Shown here: one piece after another, positions 1 through 6,407 of the stretch
Position numbering within the stretch: position 1 is the first letter of the stretch
Layout: each line of letters begins with the position of its first letter
Assembly (NCBI GenBank): GCA_045804265.1
Contig: JBJMNK010000119.1
Span: forward strand, 1 to 6,994
Source: JABFXC01 sp045804265
GTDB taxonomy: Bacteria; Gemmatimonadota; Gemmatimonadetes; Gemmatimonadales; Gemmatimonadaceae
Length of the DNA stretch: 6,994 nucleotides
Direction of reading: 5' to 3'
The notes under the pieces: generated by a model
The model's database searches: none
The model's input: only the letters and a program-made list of their open reading frames with translations
Told to the model about the DNA's origin: nothing
Made by a program: the position numbers and the translations under genes

Positions 1-1
1 C

Positions 2-571
2 GCCGCGAATGCTTCGCACCGGATGAGCGACGCGGCCGAGCTGGTGCCACCCCCTGATGGCCTGACGCTCCTCCAGCAGGTGAGCTGGTACGAGCTGACC
101 GGGTACATGCGGAACGTCCTCCTGCGCGACTCCGACGTGTTCAGCATGGCGCACGGGCTCGAGCTGCGTGTTCCGTTCGTCGATGCACTGGTCGCTGCGG
201 CATCGATGTCCGTGGCCGACGGCGTCAAGCTCGTGGGAGGACGCACGAAGCCGCTGCTGATCGACGCGATCGGCGATCGGCTGCCGCGCGAAGTCTGGGA
301 CCGGCCGAAGCGCGGATTCACTCTGCCGTTCGAGCGGTGGATGCGCGGTGCATTACGTTCCGAGATCGGCGACGCACTCACCAACCGGGCGCGCCTCCGG
401 CAGGTCGGCCTCGACGCGAATGCGACGGCGGCGGTCTGGCGGAGCTTCATCGACGGACGCGGGGTGAGCTGGAGTCGCCCGTGGACGCTCTACACGCTCG
501 TCCGCTGGGCCGAGAACGCGCGGGTCGGCGCCGTGACACCACCGGCGTCTGTGCATTCACTTGTTGCGTAG
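2..571 (+). CDS. Asparagine synthase-family amidotransferase, C-terminal part (5' end outside window)
   Basis: The frame is open from the first bases of the window, so the 189 residues seen are only the C-terminal third or so of a protein that is usually about 600-650 residues. The fragment carries the synthetase (ATP-pyrophosphatase) domain end of AsnB-like enzymes. Fragment residues 48-61 read SMAHGLELRVPFVD, the substrate-pocket signature, and residues 103-107 read KRGFT, a conserved phosphate-contacting loop. The N-terminal glutaminase domain would lie upstream and is not seen. Family members make asparagine from aspartate, ATP and glutamine. Paralogues inside exopolysaccharide or O-antigen loci are common and are thought to amidate a carboxyl group, for example of a uronic acid; that role is inference here. 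An ATG at 23 is internal, because homology-type sequence and the open frame continue upstream of it. The gene ends in TAG, 3 bases before the permease start, which places it in the same operon. Confidence 0.88.
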   Translation, partial: AANASHRMSDAAELVPPPDGLTLLQQVSWYELTGYMRNVLLRDSDVFSMAHGLELRVPFVDALVAAASMSVADGVKLVGGRTKPLLIDAIGDRLPREVWDRPKRGFTLPFERWMRGALRSEIGDALTNRARLRQVGLDANATAAVWRSFIDGRGVSWSRPWTLYTLVRWAENARVGAVTPPASVHSLVA

Positions 572-574
572 CGA

Positions 575-1477
575 ATGAAAGCCGATCCCTCACTCACCGT
601 TCCGGCCGAGATCATGTCGCGCCCGGACGCCGAGTCTCCCCGTCAGGACGAGCATCAGGCGCCGCATACGATCGTCATCGAGGCCAGGAAGGGAACTCGC
701 ACCTTCGCCCTCGACGAGATCTGGGCGTACCGTGACCTCCTGTATTTCTTGACGTGGCGCGAGATATCCCTCCGCTACAAGCAGACGATGCTCGGCGTGC
801 TCTGGGCCGTCATCCAGCCCGTCGCGGCGATGGTGATCTTCACGATCTTCCTCGGCAAGCTGGCGAAGGTCCCGAGCGACGGGATCCCGTATCCGGTGTT
901 CACGTACCTCGGATTGCTCCCCTGGCTGTACTTCTCCGGGGCGGTGACGCGCAGCGCGCAGAGCCTGGTGACGAACAGCCAGCTCCTCAGCAAGGTCTAC
1001 TTCCCGCGCGTGCTCATTCCGCTCAGCGCGACGTTGAGCGCGCTCGCGGACTTCATCGTCGCGTTCGTCGTGCTCGTGGTGCTGATGCTCTCCTATCACA
1101 TCGCCCCGGCGGCGAGCACAGTGCTGCTCATCCCGCTTGTCATCCTCACCGCCCTCGCGTCGCTCGGCGTCGGGATGTGGCTCTCGGCGGTGAACGTGAA
1201 ATACCGCGACGTCACGCATGCACTGCCATTCCTGATGCAGATCTGGATGTACGGCACGCCCGTCGTTTACCCGTCGTCGCTCGTGCCCGAGAAGTATCGC
1301 CTGCTCCTCGCGTTGAATCCGCTCGCCGGGATCATCGATGCCTACCGCGCAACCACGCTCGGCAACCCGATTCACTGGTCGACGCTCGGCGTCTCGACGC
1401 TCGTGACGTTCATCGCGCTCTGGCTCGGGTTCCGGCGCTTCGCGAAGATGGAGCGCGAGTTCGCGGACATCGTATGA
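575..1477 (+). CDS. wzm: Polysaccharide ABC exporter, inner-membrane permease (Wzm/TagG type)
   Basis: This 300-residue protein belongs to the ABC-2 membrane family that forms the channel moving lipid-linked O-antigen, capsule or teichoic-acid-like polymers across the inner membrane. A polar, probably cytoplasmic N-terminus of about 70 residues contains the conserved amphipathic stretch WREISLRYKQTMLG (61-74). Hydrophobic segments follow at about 74-96, 107-125, 152-175, 182-206, 217-233 and 270-288, six in all as expected. The late motif LNPLAGIIDAYR (247-258) is typical of the Wzm/RfbD branch. The start at 575 has no visible Shine-Dalgarno sequence; an in-frame ATG at 614 (residue 14) is an alternative that would remove a poorly conserved leader. 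The stop codon overlaps the next start as ATGA, so permease and ATPase are probably made together in fixed ratio. Family assignment is firm, but the polymer carried cannot be read from the sequence. Confidence 0.93.
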   Translation: MKADPSLTVPAEIMSRPDAESPRQDEHQAPHTIVIEARKGTRTFALDEIWAYRDLLYFLTWREISLRYKQTMLGVLWAVIQPVAAMVIFTIFLGKLAKVPSDGIPYPVFTYLGLLPWLYFSGAVTRSAQSLVTNSQLLSKVYFPRVLIPLSATLSALADFIVAFVVLVVLMLSYHIAPAASTVLLIPLVILTALASLGVGMWLSAVNVKYRDVTHALPFLMQIWMYGTPVVYPSSLVPEKYRLLLALNPLAGIIDAYRATTLGNPIHWSTLGVSTLVTFIALWLGFRRFAKMEREFADIV

Positions 1478-2727
1478 CGATGCCAATCATTTCGGCCCGC
1501 GACGTGGGCAAGCGCTACCTCCTCGGTCGCCGGGTGACCGGCTCGAAGTCGCTGCGGGAAGCGCTCGGCGAAGCAGTGCGCGCCCCCTTTAACCGGATGC
1601 GCAACGCGACCGGGACCGGGGGCGCGGAGTTCTGGGCGCTGCGCGAAGTATCGTTCGACGTCGCGCCCGGCGAGGTGATGGGAGTCATCGGGCGCAACGG
1701 CGCGGGGAAGAGCACACTGCTCAAGGTCCTCTCGCGAATCACCGACCCAACCACAGGACGGATCGAGATTCGTGGGCGTGCGGCCGCGCTGCTCGAGGTC
1801 GGGACGGGCTTCCATCCCGAGCTCACGGGGCGCGAGAACGTGTATCTCAACGGCACGATTCTCGGCATGCGCAAGCGTGAGATCGATCGAAAGTTCGACG
1901 AGATCGTCGCGTTCGCCGAGGTCGCGGAGTTCATCGACACGCCCGTGAAGCGGTACTCGAGCGGGATGTACGTGCGCCTCGCGTTCGGCGTCGCGGCACA
2001 TCTCGATCCGGAGATCCTGATCGTGGACGAGGTGCTCGCGGTCGGCGACGCCGAATTCCAGAAGAAGTGCCTGACGAAGATGAGCGACGTTGCACACGAA
2101 GGGCGCACCGTGCTGTTCGTCAGCCACAACATGGCCGCTGTCCGCGCGATCTGCACCACCGGCATTCACCTGCGCGGCGGGACCGTCGTCGCCCGTGGCC
2201 CGGTGGGGGCTGTCGTGGACGAATACGTGCGCAGCGCCGTCTCTACTGCAGCGGCCGAGCTCATCTACCCGCGCCGCGACGCGAAGCCGCAGTTTACCCG
2301 CCTCGCGCTGACGTCGGCAACGAGCGAGTACGGTGGGATGCTCGAGATCGAGGCCGATCTTTCCTCGGACATCCCGGCAAGCGTCGCGATCGAGATGGAG
2401 ATCCATGACGAGCGCGGATCGCCCCTCGCCTACGTGTCGACTGCACCGATGGGATCGACACTGATTCCGCTGCAGCCCGGCGTACCTCGACGCGTCGGAC
2501 TGCGGCTCGGGCCAATGCCGTTCGCGCGCGGACGCTACGACCTGTATTCGCGCCTGACGATGCCGTACGCGGCGAACTATCACGTCGTCCCCGAGCCGCT
2601 GTCGTTTGAGATCGTGCACGCGGACCCCGGCCACACCGGGTTCGACTTCCGCCAGTCGTGGGGATTCGGGGCGACGACAGTGCCGCTGAGCGTAGTCGAC
2701 GAAGGAGTGCCCGCCGCGCGCTCGTGA
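1474..2727 (+). CDS. wzt: Polysaccharide ABC exporter ATPase with C-terminal glycan-recognition domain (Wzt type)
   Basis: A 417-residue ATPase that powers the permease encoded just upstream. The nucleotide-binding domain covers about residues 5-250: Walker A GRNGAGKST at 73-81, the Wzt/TagH-type segment LLEVGTGFHPELTGREN at 106-122, signature YSSGM at 161-165, Walker B ILIVDE at 181-186 and the H-loop histidine at 218. An extra stretch before the first core strand (about 18-52) is usual for this family. Residues about 262-405 form a separate, strand-rich, non-conserved part in the position of the Wzt C-terminal beta-sandwich, which in characterised O-antigen systems binds the finished or capped polymer. 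The start is ATG 1474, overlapping the permease stop by 4 bases; ATG 1480 is two codons later and equally possible. The frame stays open far upstream (from 754), but that part lies over the permease gene and has no family similarity. The stop overlaps the next start as GTGA. Confidence 0.93.
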   Translation: MTMPIISARDVGKRYLLGRRVTGSKSLREALGEAVRAPFNRMRNATGTGGAEFWALREVSFDVAPGEVMGVIGRNGAGKSTLLKVLSRITDPTTGRIEIRGRAAALLEVGTGFHPELTGRENVYLNGTILGMRKREIDRKFDEIVAFAEVAEFIDTPVKRYSSGMYVRLAFGVAAHLDPEILIVDEVLAVGDAEFQKKCLTKMSDVAHEGRTVLFVSHNMAAVRAICTTGIHLRGGTVVARGPVGAVVDEYVRSAVSTAAAELIYPRRDAKPQFTRLALTSATSEYGGMLEIEADLSSDIPASVAIEMEIHDERGSPLAYVSTAPMGSTLIPLQPGVPRRVGLRLGPMPFARGRYDLYSRLTMPYAANYHVVPEPLSFEIVHADPGHTGFDFRQSWGFGATTVPLSVVDEGVPAARS

Positions 2728-2861
2728 AAGTCTTACACGTGATCTCGGCCGTCGCGCCACGGTACGGCGGCCCGAGCTCCGCGGTACGCGGAATGTCCCG
2801 CGCGATGGTCGCGGCCGGTGCGCAGGTCACGGTCGCGACAACCGACGCCGACGGCCCGGGC

Positions 2862-2870
2862 CGCCTAACG
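2862..2870 (-). repeat. Nonamer CGTTAGGCG, copy 1 (minus orientation)
   Basis: Appears on the given strand as CGCCTAACG within the 5' part of the GT4 gene (codons for Arg-Leu-Thr). It is one of five exact copies in the window. Confidence 0.6.
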
Positions 2871-3261
2871 GTGCCGCACGATGCGCCCGTGATCGAGGAT
2901 GGGATCGAGTTTCGATATTTCCGCAGCCAGCTTACGAACAGCTGGCACTTCTCGGCGGGACTCACGCGCTGGCTCTCGAGGGCGATCGCAGGGTTCGACG
3001 TCGTCGAGGTGCATGGACTATTCACCTATTCGACGATTCCCGGCTGCCGCTTTGCCGCGCGGGAGGGCGTACCCTACGTCGTGCGTCCGCTCGGCACGCT
3101 CGGCGCCTGGAGTCTCGCGCAGCGCGCGTGGAAGAAGCGTCCCTACTATGCGCTGATCGAGCGCCGCAATCTCGCCCAGGCAGCGGCGATACACGTCACG
3201 GCTCCGTCGGAGGCCGAGGAAGCACGGGTGCTCGGCTTCGGCGACAAGGCGCACATCATCC

Positions 3262-3270
3262 CGTTAGGCG
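3262..3270 (+). repeat. Nonamer CGTTAGGCG, copy 2
   Basis: Lies in the GT4 gene, where it codes for the Leu-Gly of the conserved PLGVD motif using the rare leucine codon TTA. Confidence 0.6.
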
Positions 3271-3875
3271 TCGACGTCGTCGAGAGCGTGCCGCGGCGGA
3301 CGACGCGGGGCGACGGGCCAGTGCAGCTGCTCTTCCTCTCGCGTATCCACTAGAAGAAGGGGCTCGAGCTGCTCCTGAAGGCGTTGGCGTCGCTCCGGGC
3401 GCGCCCTGGTGCGCCGGCGGTGACGCTGGCGATCGCTGGTGATGGCGATGTGGACTACCTTCGATCGCTGCACGACGAAGTGAGCCGGCTTGGGCTAGAG
3501 GGTAGGGTCCGCTTTATCGGTGTCGTGCAGGGAGAAGCCAAGCGCGCCGCGTTCGCCACCGCCGACGTCTTTGTCCTGCCGTCGTACAACGAGAACTTCG
3601 GGATCGCCGCGGCAGAAGCTCTCGCAGCAGGAGTGCCTGTAATACTTTCGACCGAAGTCGGGCTGGCCGATGCCGTCGCGGCAGCGGGCGCGGGGGTCTC
3701 GGTGCCGCTCGCCGTCGATGCGCTCGCGGCCGCGATCGAGCGGCTCGCGCGCGATGCGGAACTCCGGGCGGAAATGAGTGCACGCGGGTGTGAGTTTGCC
3801 CTGCGCAACCTGTCATGGGCGGAGTGTGCGCGCCGGCTGATGACGTTGTACAGCGAGATCATCGCCGCCCCTCCC

Positions 3876-3884
3876 CGTTAGGCG
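3876..3884 (+). repeat. Nonamer CGTTAGGCG, copy 3, containing the GT4 stop codon
   Basis: The TAG of this copy is the terminal stop codon of the GT4 frame (3879-3881), and the copy ends one base before the GMC start codon. It fills almost the whole junction between the two genes. Confidence 0.6.
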
Positions 3885-3885
3885 C

Positions 3886-5442
3886 ATGCGCGTCCCTCCT
3901 TCGGTCATCCTGGTCGGTGCAGGCGCCGCCGGCTTGAGCCTTGCCCATTCGCTCGCGTCGCGCGAGTGGCTCGTCACGCTCGTCGAAGGGGGCGGGGACC
4001 AGCCACTGCGCGGGCTTGAGGACACGTACCGGGTGAGTGTCGTCGGAACGCCTCATCGCGGCGTTCACGAGGGTCGATTCCGGGCGTGGGGAGGCAGCAC
4101 AACGCGCTGGGGCGGTCAGCTCTGGCCGTGGGAACCCCACGAATTCCAGCCCCGCCCGACGATCGGCGTCGACGGATGGCCGATCAGGTACGATGACGTC
4201 GCGGCCTGGTACGAACCTGCATTCACGATGATGCGGGTCCAGCGTCCACTGCTCACGGAACAAGCTGCTGCTCGATGCGGCGTGGAGAGCGCCCGGCTCG
4301 AATCGTCACCGTTCGCGATCAAATACTCGACGTGGCTCCCGTGGCGGCTGCGCAATCTCGGCCGCACGCTCGGGGCTCCGCTGCGCAGAAACGCGCGTGT
4401 GACGATCCACGCGAACACGACCGTGACCGGATTCGAGTTCGACTCCCGCCGTGCGCGCGTGACGGGTGTTCGCATGCGGGCGGCCGATGGTGCGGAGAGG
4501 ACGATTCGGGCGAGCCACGTCGTACTCGCCGCGGGCGCGCTCGAAAACGTCCGGTTGCTCTTCGCCGCCGCCGAAGATGGCGACGCGCCGGGAAATTCCT
4601 CGGGTTGGCTCGGGCGCGCATTCATGGACCACCTCTCGGTGCGTGTGGCGCGCTTCCGTCCGGCGGACCGCAACGCGTTCGCGCGCATGTTCGCGCCGGT
4701 GTTCGTCGGGGACATCCAGTACACGCCTCGGCTTGTCGCACGGCCGGAGGTGCTCGAGCGTGAGCGACTGCTCTCCGCGTACGGCCACTGGGATGTCGCA
4801 CCGGCCGAAGGATCCGCGCTCGACGTGCTGCGCGCGAAGTTGCGGCGCTTCCAGGCGGGCGAAGGACTGCGGATGGATGCGGACGACCTGCGCCGGCTCG
4901 CGTCGGGAATGCGCGACGTGTACGCGCTCGCCCGCGGTTTGCTCGTCGACAAGCGGCGCTGGTTCCCGCGCGATGCGCAGATTCACCTTCGCGTGGACAC
5001 CGAGCAGCTGCCGGATCGCGAATCGCGCCTCTTTGCCAGCGGGGATCGTGACTCGTACGGACTTCCGCGCCTGGTGCTCGACTGGCGGATCTCGGAGCTC
5101 GAGCGGCGAACAGTCGTGCGGACCGCGGAACTGCTCGCGGCGCAGCTTGAGAAGACCGGCGTGGGAGTGCTCGATCCGATCGGCGACCCGTTCAGCGCCG
5201 ATCGCGACTGGGGTGAGCTGAGGGGTGATTCCTTCCACATGATGGGTGGCACGCGGATGGCGAATGATTCGGCGAGCGGCGTCGTCGACGTCGATTGCAA
5301 AGTCTTCGGAATGGAGAACCTCTACATTGCGGGTGCGTCGGTGTTTCCCACGGGGGGGATGGCGAATCCCACCCTGACGCTCATCGCGCTGGCGTTACGC
5401 CTCGCCGATCATCTTGCCCGTGCGCATTCGACCGCCGCATGA
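3886..5442 (+). CDS. GMC-type FAD-dependent oxidoreductase, probably acting on a sugar or polyol hydroxyl
   Basis: A 518-residue flavoenzyme. The N-terminal dinucleotide-binding fold has VGAGAAG (10-16) and an acidic residue E34 at the end of the second strand for the FAD ribose. GGSTTRWGGQ (69-78) corresponds to the flavin-contacting loop of GMC enzymes. LAAGALENVRLL (214-225) is the typical second FAD-domain motif. The C-terminal GMC domain carries the catalytic-type segment FHMMGGTRM (450-458), with H451 the likely base, and NPTLTLIALALR (494-505), with N494 as the likely second active-site residue. The middle (about 260-430) is the divergent substrate domain. Family members oxidise alcohols or sugars, passing electrons to oxygen or another acceptor. 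No signal peptide is evident, so it is probably cytoplasmic. The start ATG is 4 bases after the GT4 stop with no clear ribosome-binding site. The end overlaps the reductase start as ATGA, suggesting coupled expression. Substrate unknown; a sugar of the locus is inference. Confidence 0.88.
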   Translation: MRVPPSVILVGAGAAGLSLAHSLASREWLVTLVEGGGDQPLRGLEDTYRVSVVGTPHRGVHEGRFRAWGGSTTRWGGQLWPWEPHEFQPRPTIGVDGWPIRYDDVAAWYEPAFTMMRVQRPLLTEQAAARCGVESARLESSPFAIKYSTWLPWRLRNLGRTLGAPLRRNARVTIHANTTVTGFEFDSRRARVTGVRMRAADGAERTIRASHVVLAAGALENVRLLFAAAEDGDAPGNSSGWLGRAFMDHLSVRVARFRPADRNAFARMFAPVFVGDIQYTPRLVARPEVLERERLLSAYGHWDVAPAEGSALDVLRAKLRRFQAGEGLRMDADDLRRLASGMRDVYALARGLLVDKRRWFPRDAQIHLRVDTEQLPDRESRLFASGDRDSYGLPRLVLDWRISELERRTVVRTAELLAAQLEKTGVGVLDPIGDPFSADRDWGELRGDSFHMMGGTRMANDSASGVVDVDCKVFGMENLYIAGASVFPTGGMANPTLTLIALALRLADHLARAHSTAA

Positions 5443-6407
5443 AACCAACCATTTCGGTCCCCGGACGCACCACGCTCGCCTCGCCGCTCGGTGTCGGGCT
5501 CGCGACGCTCATGCGCGAGCCGTCGCGCTCGCGGCAGCTGGCGCTTCTCGAAGCGGCCTACGAGGCGGGCTACCGGCACTTCGATGTCGCGCCGAGCTAT
5601 GGACTCGGCACCGCCGAGAGTGTGGTGGGTGCATTCCTGCGGCGGCGGCACGATGGGATCAGCGTCGGAACCAAGGTCGGCATCCGCGCGCGCGGCAACG
5701 CTGGCCTCATGCGCTCGCTGCAGCGCCCCGCGCGCGCGCTGCTCCGGCGTTTTCCCGCGCTGCGCGGACGTGCGACGCAGGCGGTCGGATCAGCGGTGCA
5801 CGTCCCGCCGGATTTCTCGATCCCCTTCTGCGACCGCTCGCTCGATGCGAGCCTTCGCGCGTTAGGCGTCGAGCATCTCGACATTCTGCTGCTGCACGAG
5901 CCGACGCCGGCCGCGCTCGCCGACGGCCAGGCAGTGGACTGGATCCAGGAGCAGCGACGCCGCGGGCGAGTCCGTGCGACCGGGATCGCGTCGTCGGCAG
6001 CCGCGGCGGCGGCGATACTCGCGGCGCACCCTCGTGCCTTCGACGTCGCACAGATGCCAAGCAGCGTGCTCGCTCCGACAGTGGCGTCGCTCGGAGAGCT
6101 CACGCCCGCCCTGGTCGTGACGCACGGGGTAATCGCAACTCCGCTTGCGCGCGCGAAGATGCAGCTCGCGCGGAACCCAGCATGGGGTGAGGCGCTAACC
6201 CGGATCGCCGGCGTCGACGCCGGTGCGAATGGAATGCTCACCAAGATCCTTCTCGCATGTGCGCTTCACGAGAATCCGAACGGGATTGTCCTGGTCGGGA
6301 GCTCATCGGAACCACACCTGCGTGCCGCGCCAGAGGCGGTTGGCGCGTTCGAACCGAGCCACCTCGACGCGGCGGGAGACTTCCTGCGCGAGACGCTCAG
6401 TGAGTGA
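5439..6407 (+). CDS. Aldo/keto reductase
   Basis: A 322-residue NAD(P)H-dependent reductase of the TIM-barrel aldo/keto reductase superfamily. The full catalytic tetrad is visible: D49 in HFDVAPSYG, Y54 in the same segment, K79 in GTKVG and H153 in LLLHEP. The gap between the lysine and the histidine is about 74 residues, longer than in aldose-reductase-like members and nearer to the D-threo-aldose dehydrogenase branch. It holds an arginine-rich stretch (about 84-116) likely to be an excursion on the barrel. An alanine run (186-192) is low in complexity but fits a helix. The start is ATG 5439, sharing ATGA with the GMC stop; the frame is open upstream to 5295, but that region codes for the conserved end of the GMC enzyme. 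No ribosome-binding site is seen. The position suggests it reduces the carbonyl made by its neighbour, or supplies a deoxy or reduced sugar. Substrate and cofactor preference cannot be read. Confidence 0.88.
   Translation: MKPTISVPGRTTLASPLGVGLATLMREPSRSRQLALLEAAYEAGYRHFDVAPSYGLGTAESVVGAFLRRRHDGISVGTKVGIRARGNAGLMRSLQRPARALLRRFPALRGRATQAVGSAVHVPPDFSIPFCDRSLDASLRALGVEHLDILLLHEPTPAALADGQAVDWIQEQRRRGRVRATGIASSAAAAAAILAAHPRAFDVAQMPSSVLAPTVASLGELTPALVVTHGVIATPLARAKMQLARNPAWGEALTRIAGVDAGANGMLTKILLACALHENPNGIVLVGSSSEPHLRAAPEAVGAFEPSHLDAAGDFLRETLSE
5860..5868 (+). repeat. Nonamer CGTTAGGCG, copy 4
   Basis: Lies in the aldo/keto reductase gene, coding for Ala-Leu-Gly (residues 141-143) just before the catalytic histidine strand, again through a TTA leucine codon. 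Confidence 0.6.

Larger units (their letters stand above)
2724..3881 (+). pseudogene. GT4 (GT-B fold) glycosyltransferase interrupted by one in-frame TAG
   Basis: Read through, the frame codes for 385 residues of a retaining GT4-type glycosyltransferase, a normal length. The N-terminal acceptor half has the glycine-rich loop RYGGPS (13-18), RPLGTLGAWSL (121-131) and PLGVDV (180-185). The C-terminal donor half has the EX7E motif ENFGIAAAE (codons 290-298). Codon 210 (3351-3353) is TAG, inside a conserved linker read as LSRIH-stop-KKGLELLL. Everything after it stays in the same frame and is well conserved, so a single base change, for example GAG (Glu) to TAG, explains the break. The predicted product of 209 residues lacks the whole sugar-nucleotide-binding half and should be inactive. 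The start is GTG 2724, overlapping the wzt stop; a purine-rich GAAGGAG at 2701-2707 lies 16 bases upstream, farther than ideal. The true stop is TAG 3879-3881. A sequencing or assembly error, or suppressor readthrough, remains possible. Confidence 0.8.

Noticed and set aside
754..1473. Upstream extension of the wzt frame, suggesting a 657-residue fusion
   Set aside because: The extra part is an out-of-frame reading of the permease gene; Wzt family similarity begins at ATG 1474.
590..1486. Minus-strand open frame of 298 codons opposite the permease
   Set aside because: The translation is highly charged and low in complexity, with no family resemblance, and lies over a firm membrane protein gene.
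1372..2760. Long open frame on the minus strand (462 codons) opposite wzt
   Set aside because: Its predicted protein is rich in Arg, His and Glu with no recognisable domain, and it mirrors the codon structure of the clearly real wzt gene; such antisense frames are common in GC-rich DNA.
3351..3353. Genome-wide reassignment of TAG as a sense codon
   Set aside because: The asparagine synthase gene (569-571) and the GT4 frame (3879-3881) both end naturally at TAG right before the next gene, so TAG acts as a stop here.
5295..5438. Upstream extension of the aldo/keto reductase frame
   Set aside because: This stretch codes for the conserved GMC C-terminus in another frame; the reductase N-terminus fits the ATG at 5439.
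6208..6223. 16-bp perfect palindrome CCGGCGTCGACGCCGG in the reductase gene
   Set aside because: It has no loop and is made of common GC-rich codons (Ala-Gly-Val-Asp-Ala-Gly); palindromes of this kind are not rare in such DNA and the site is mid-gene.
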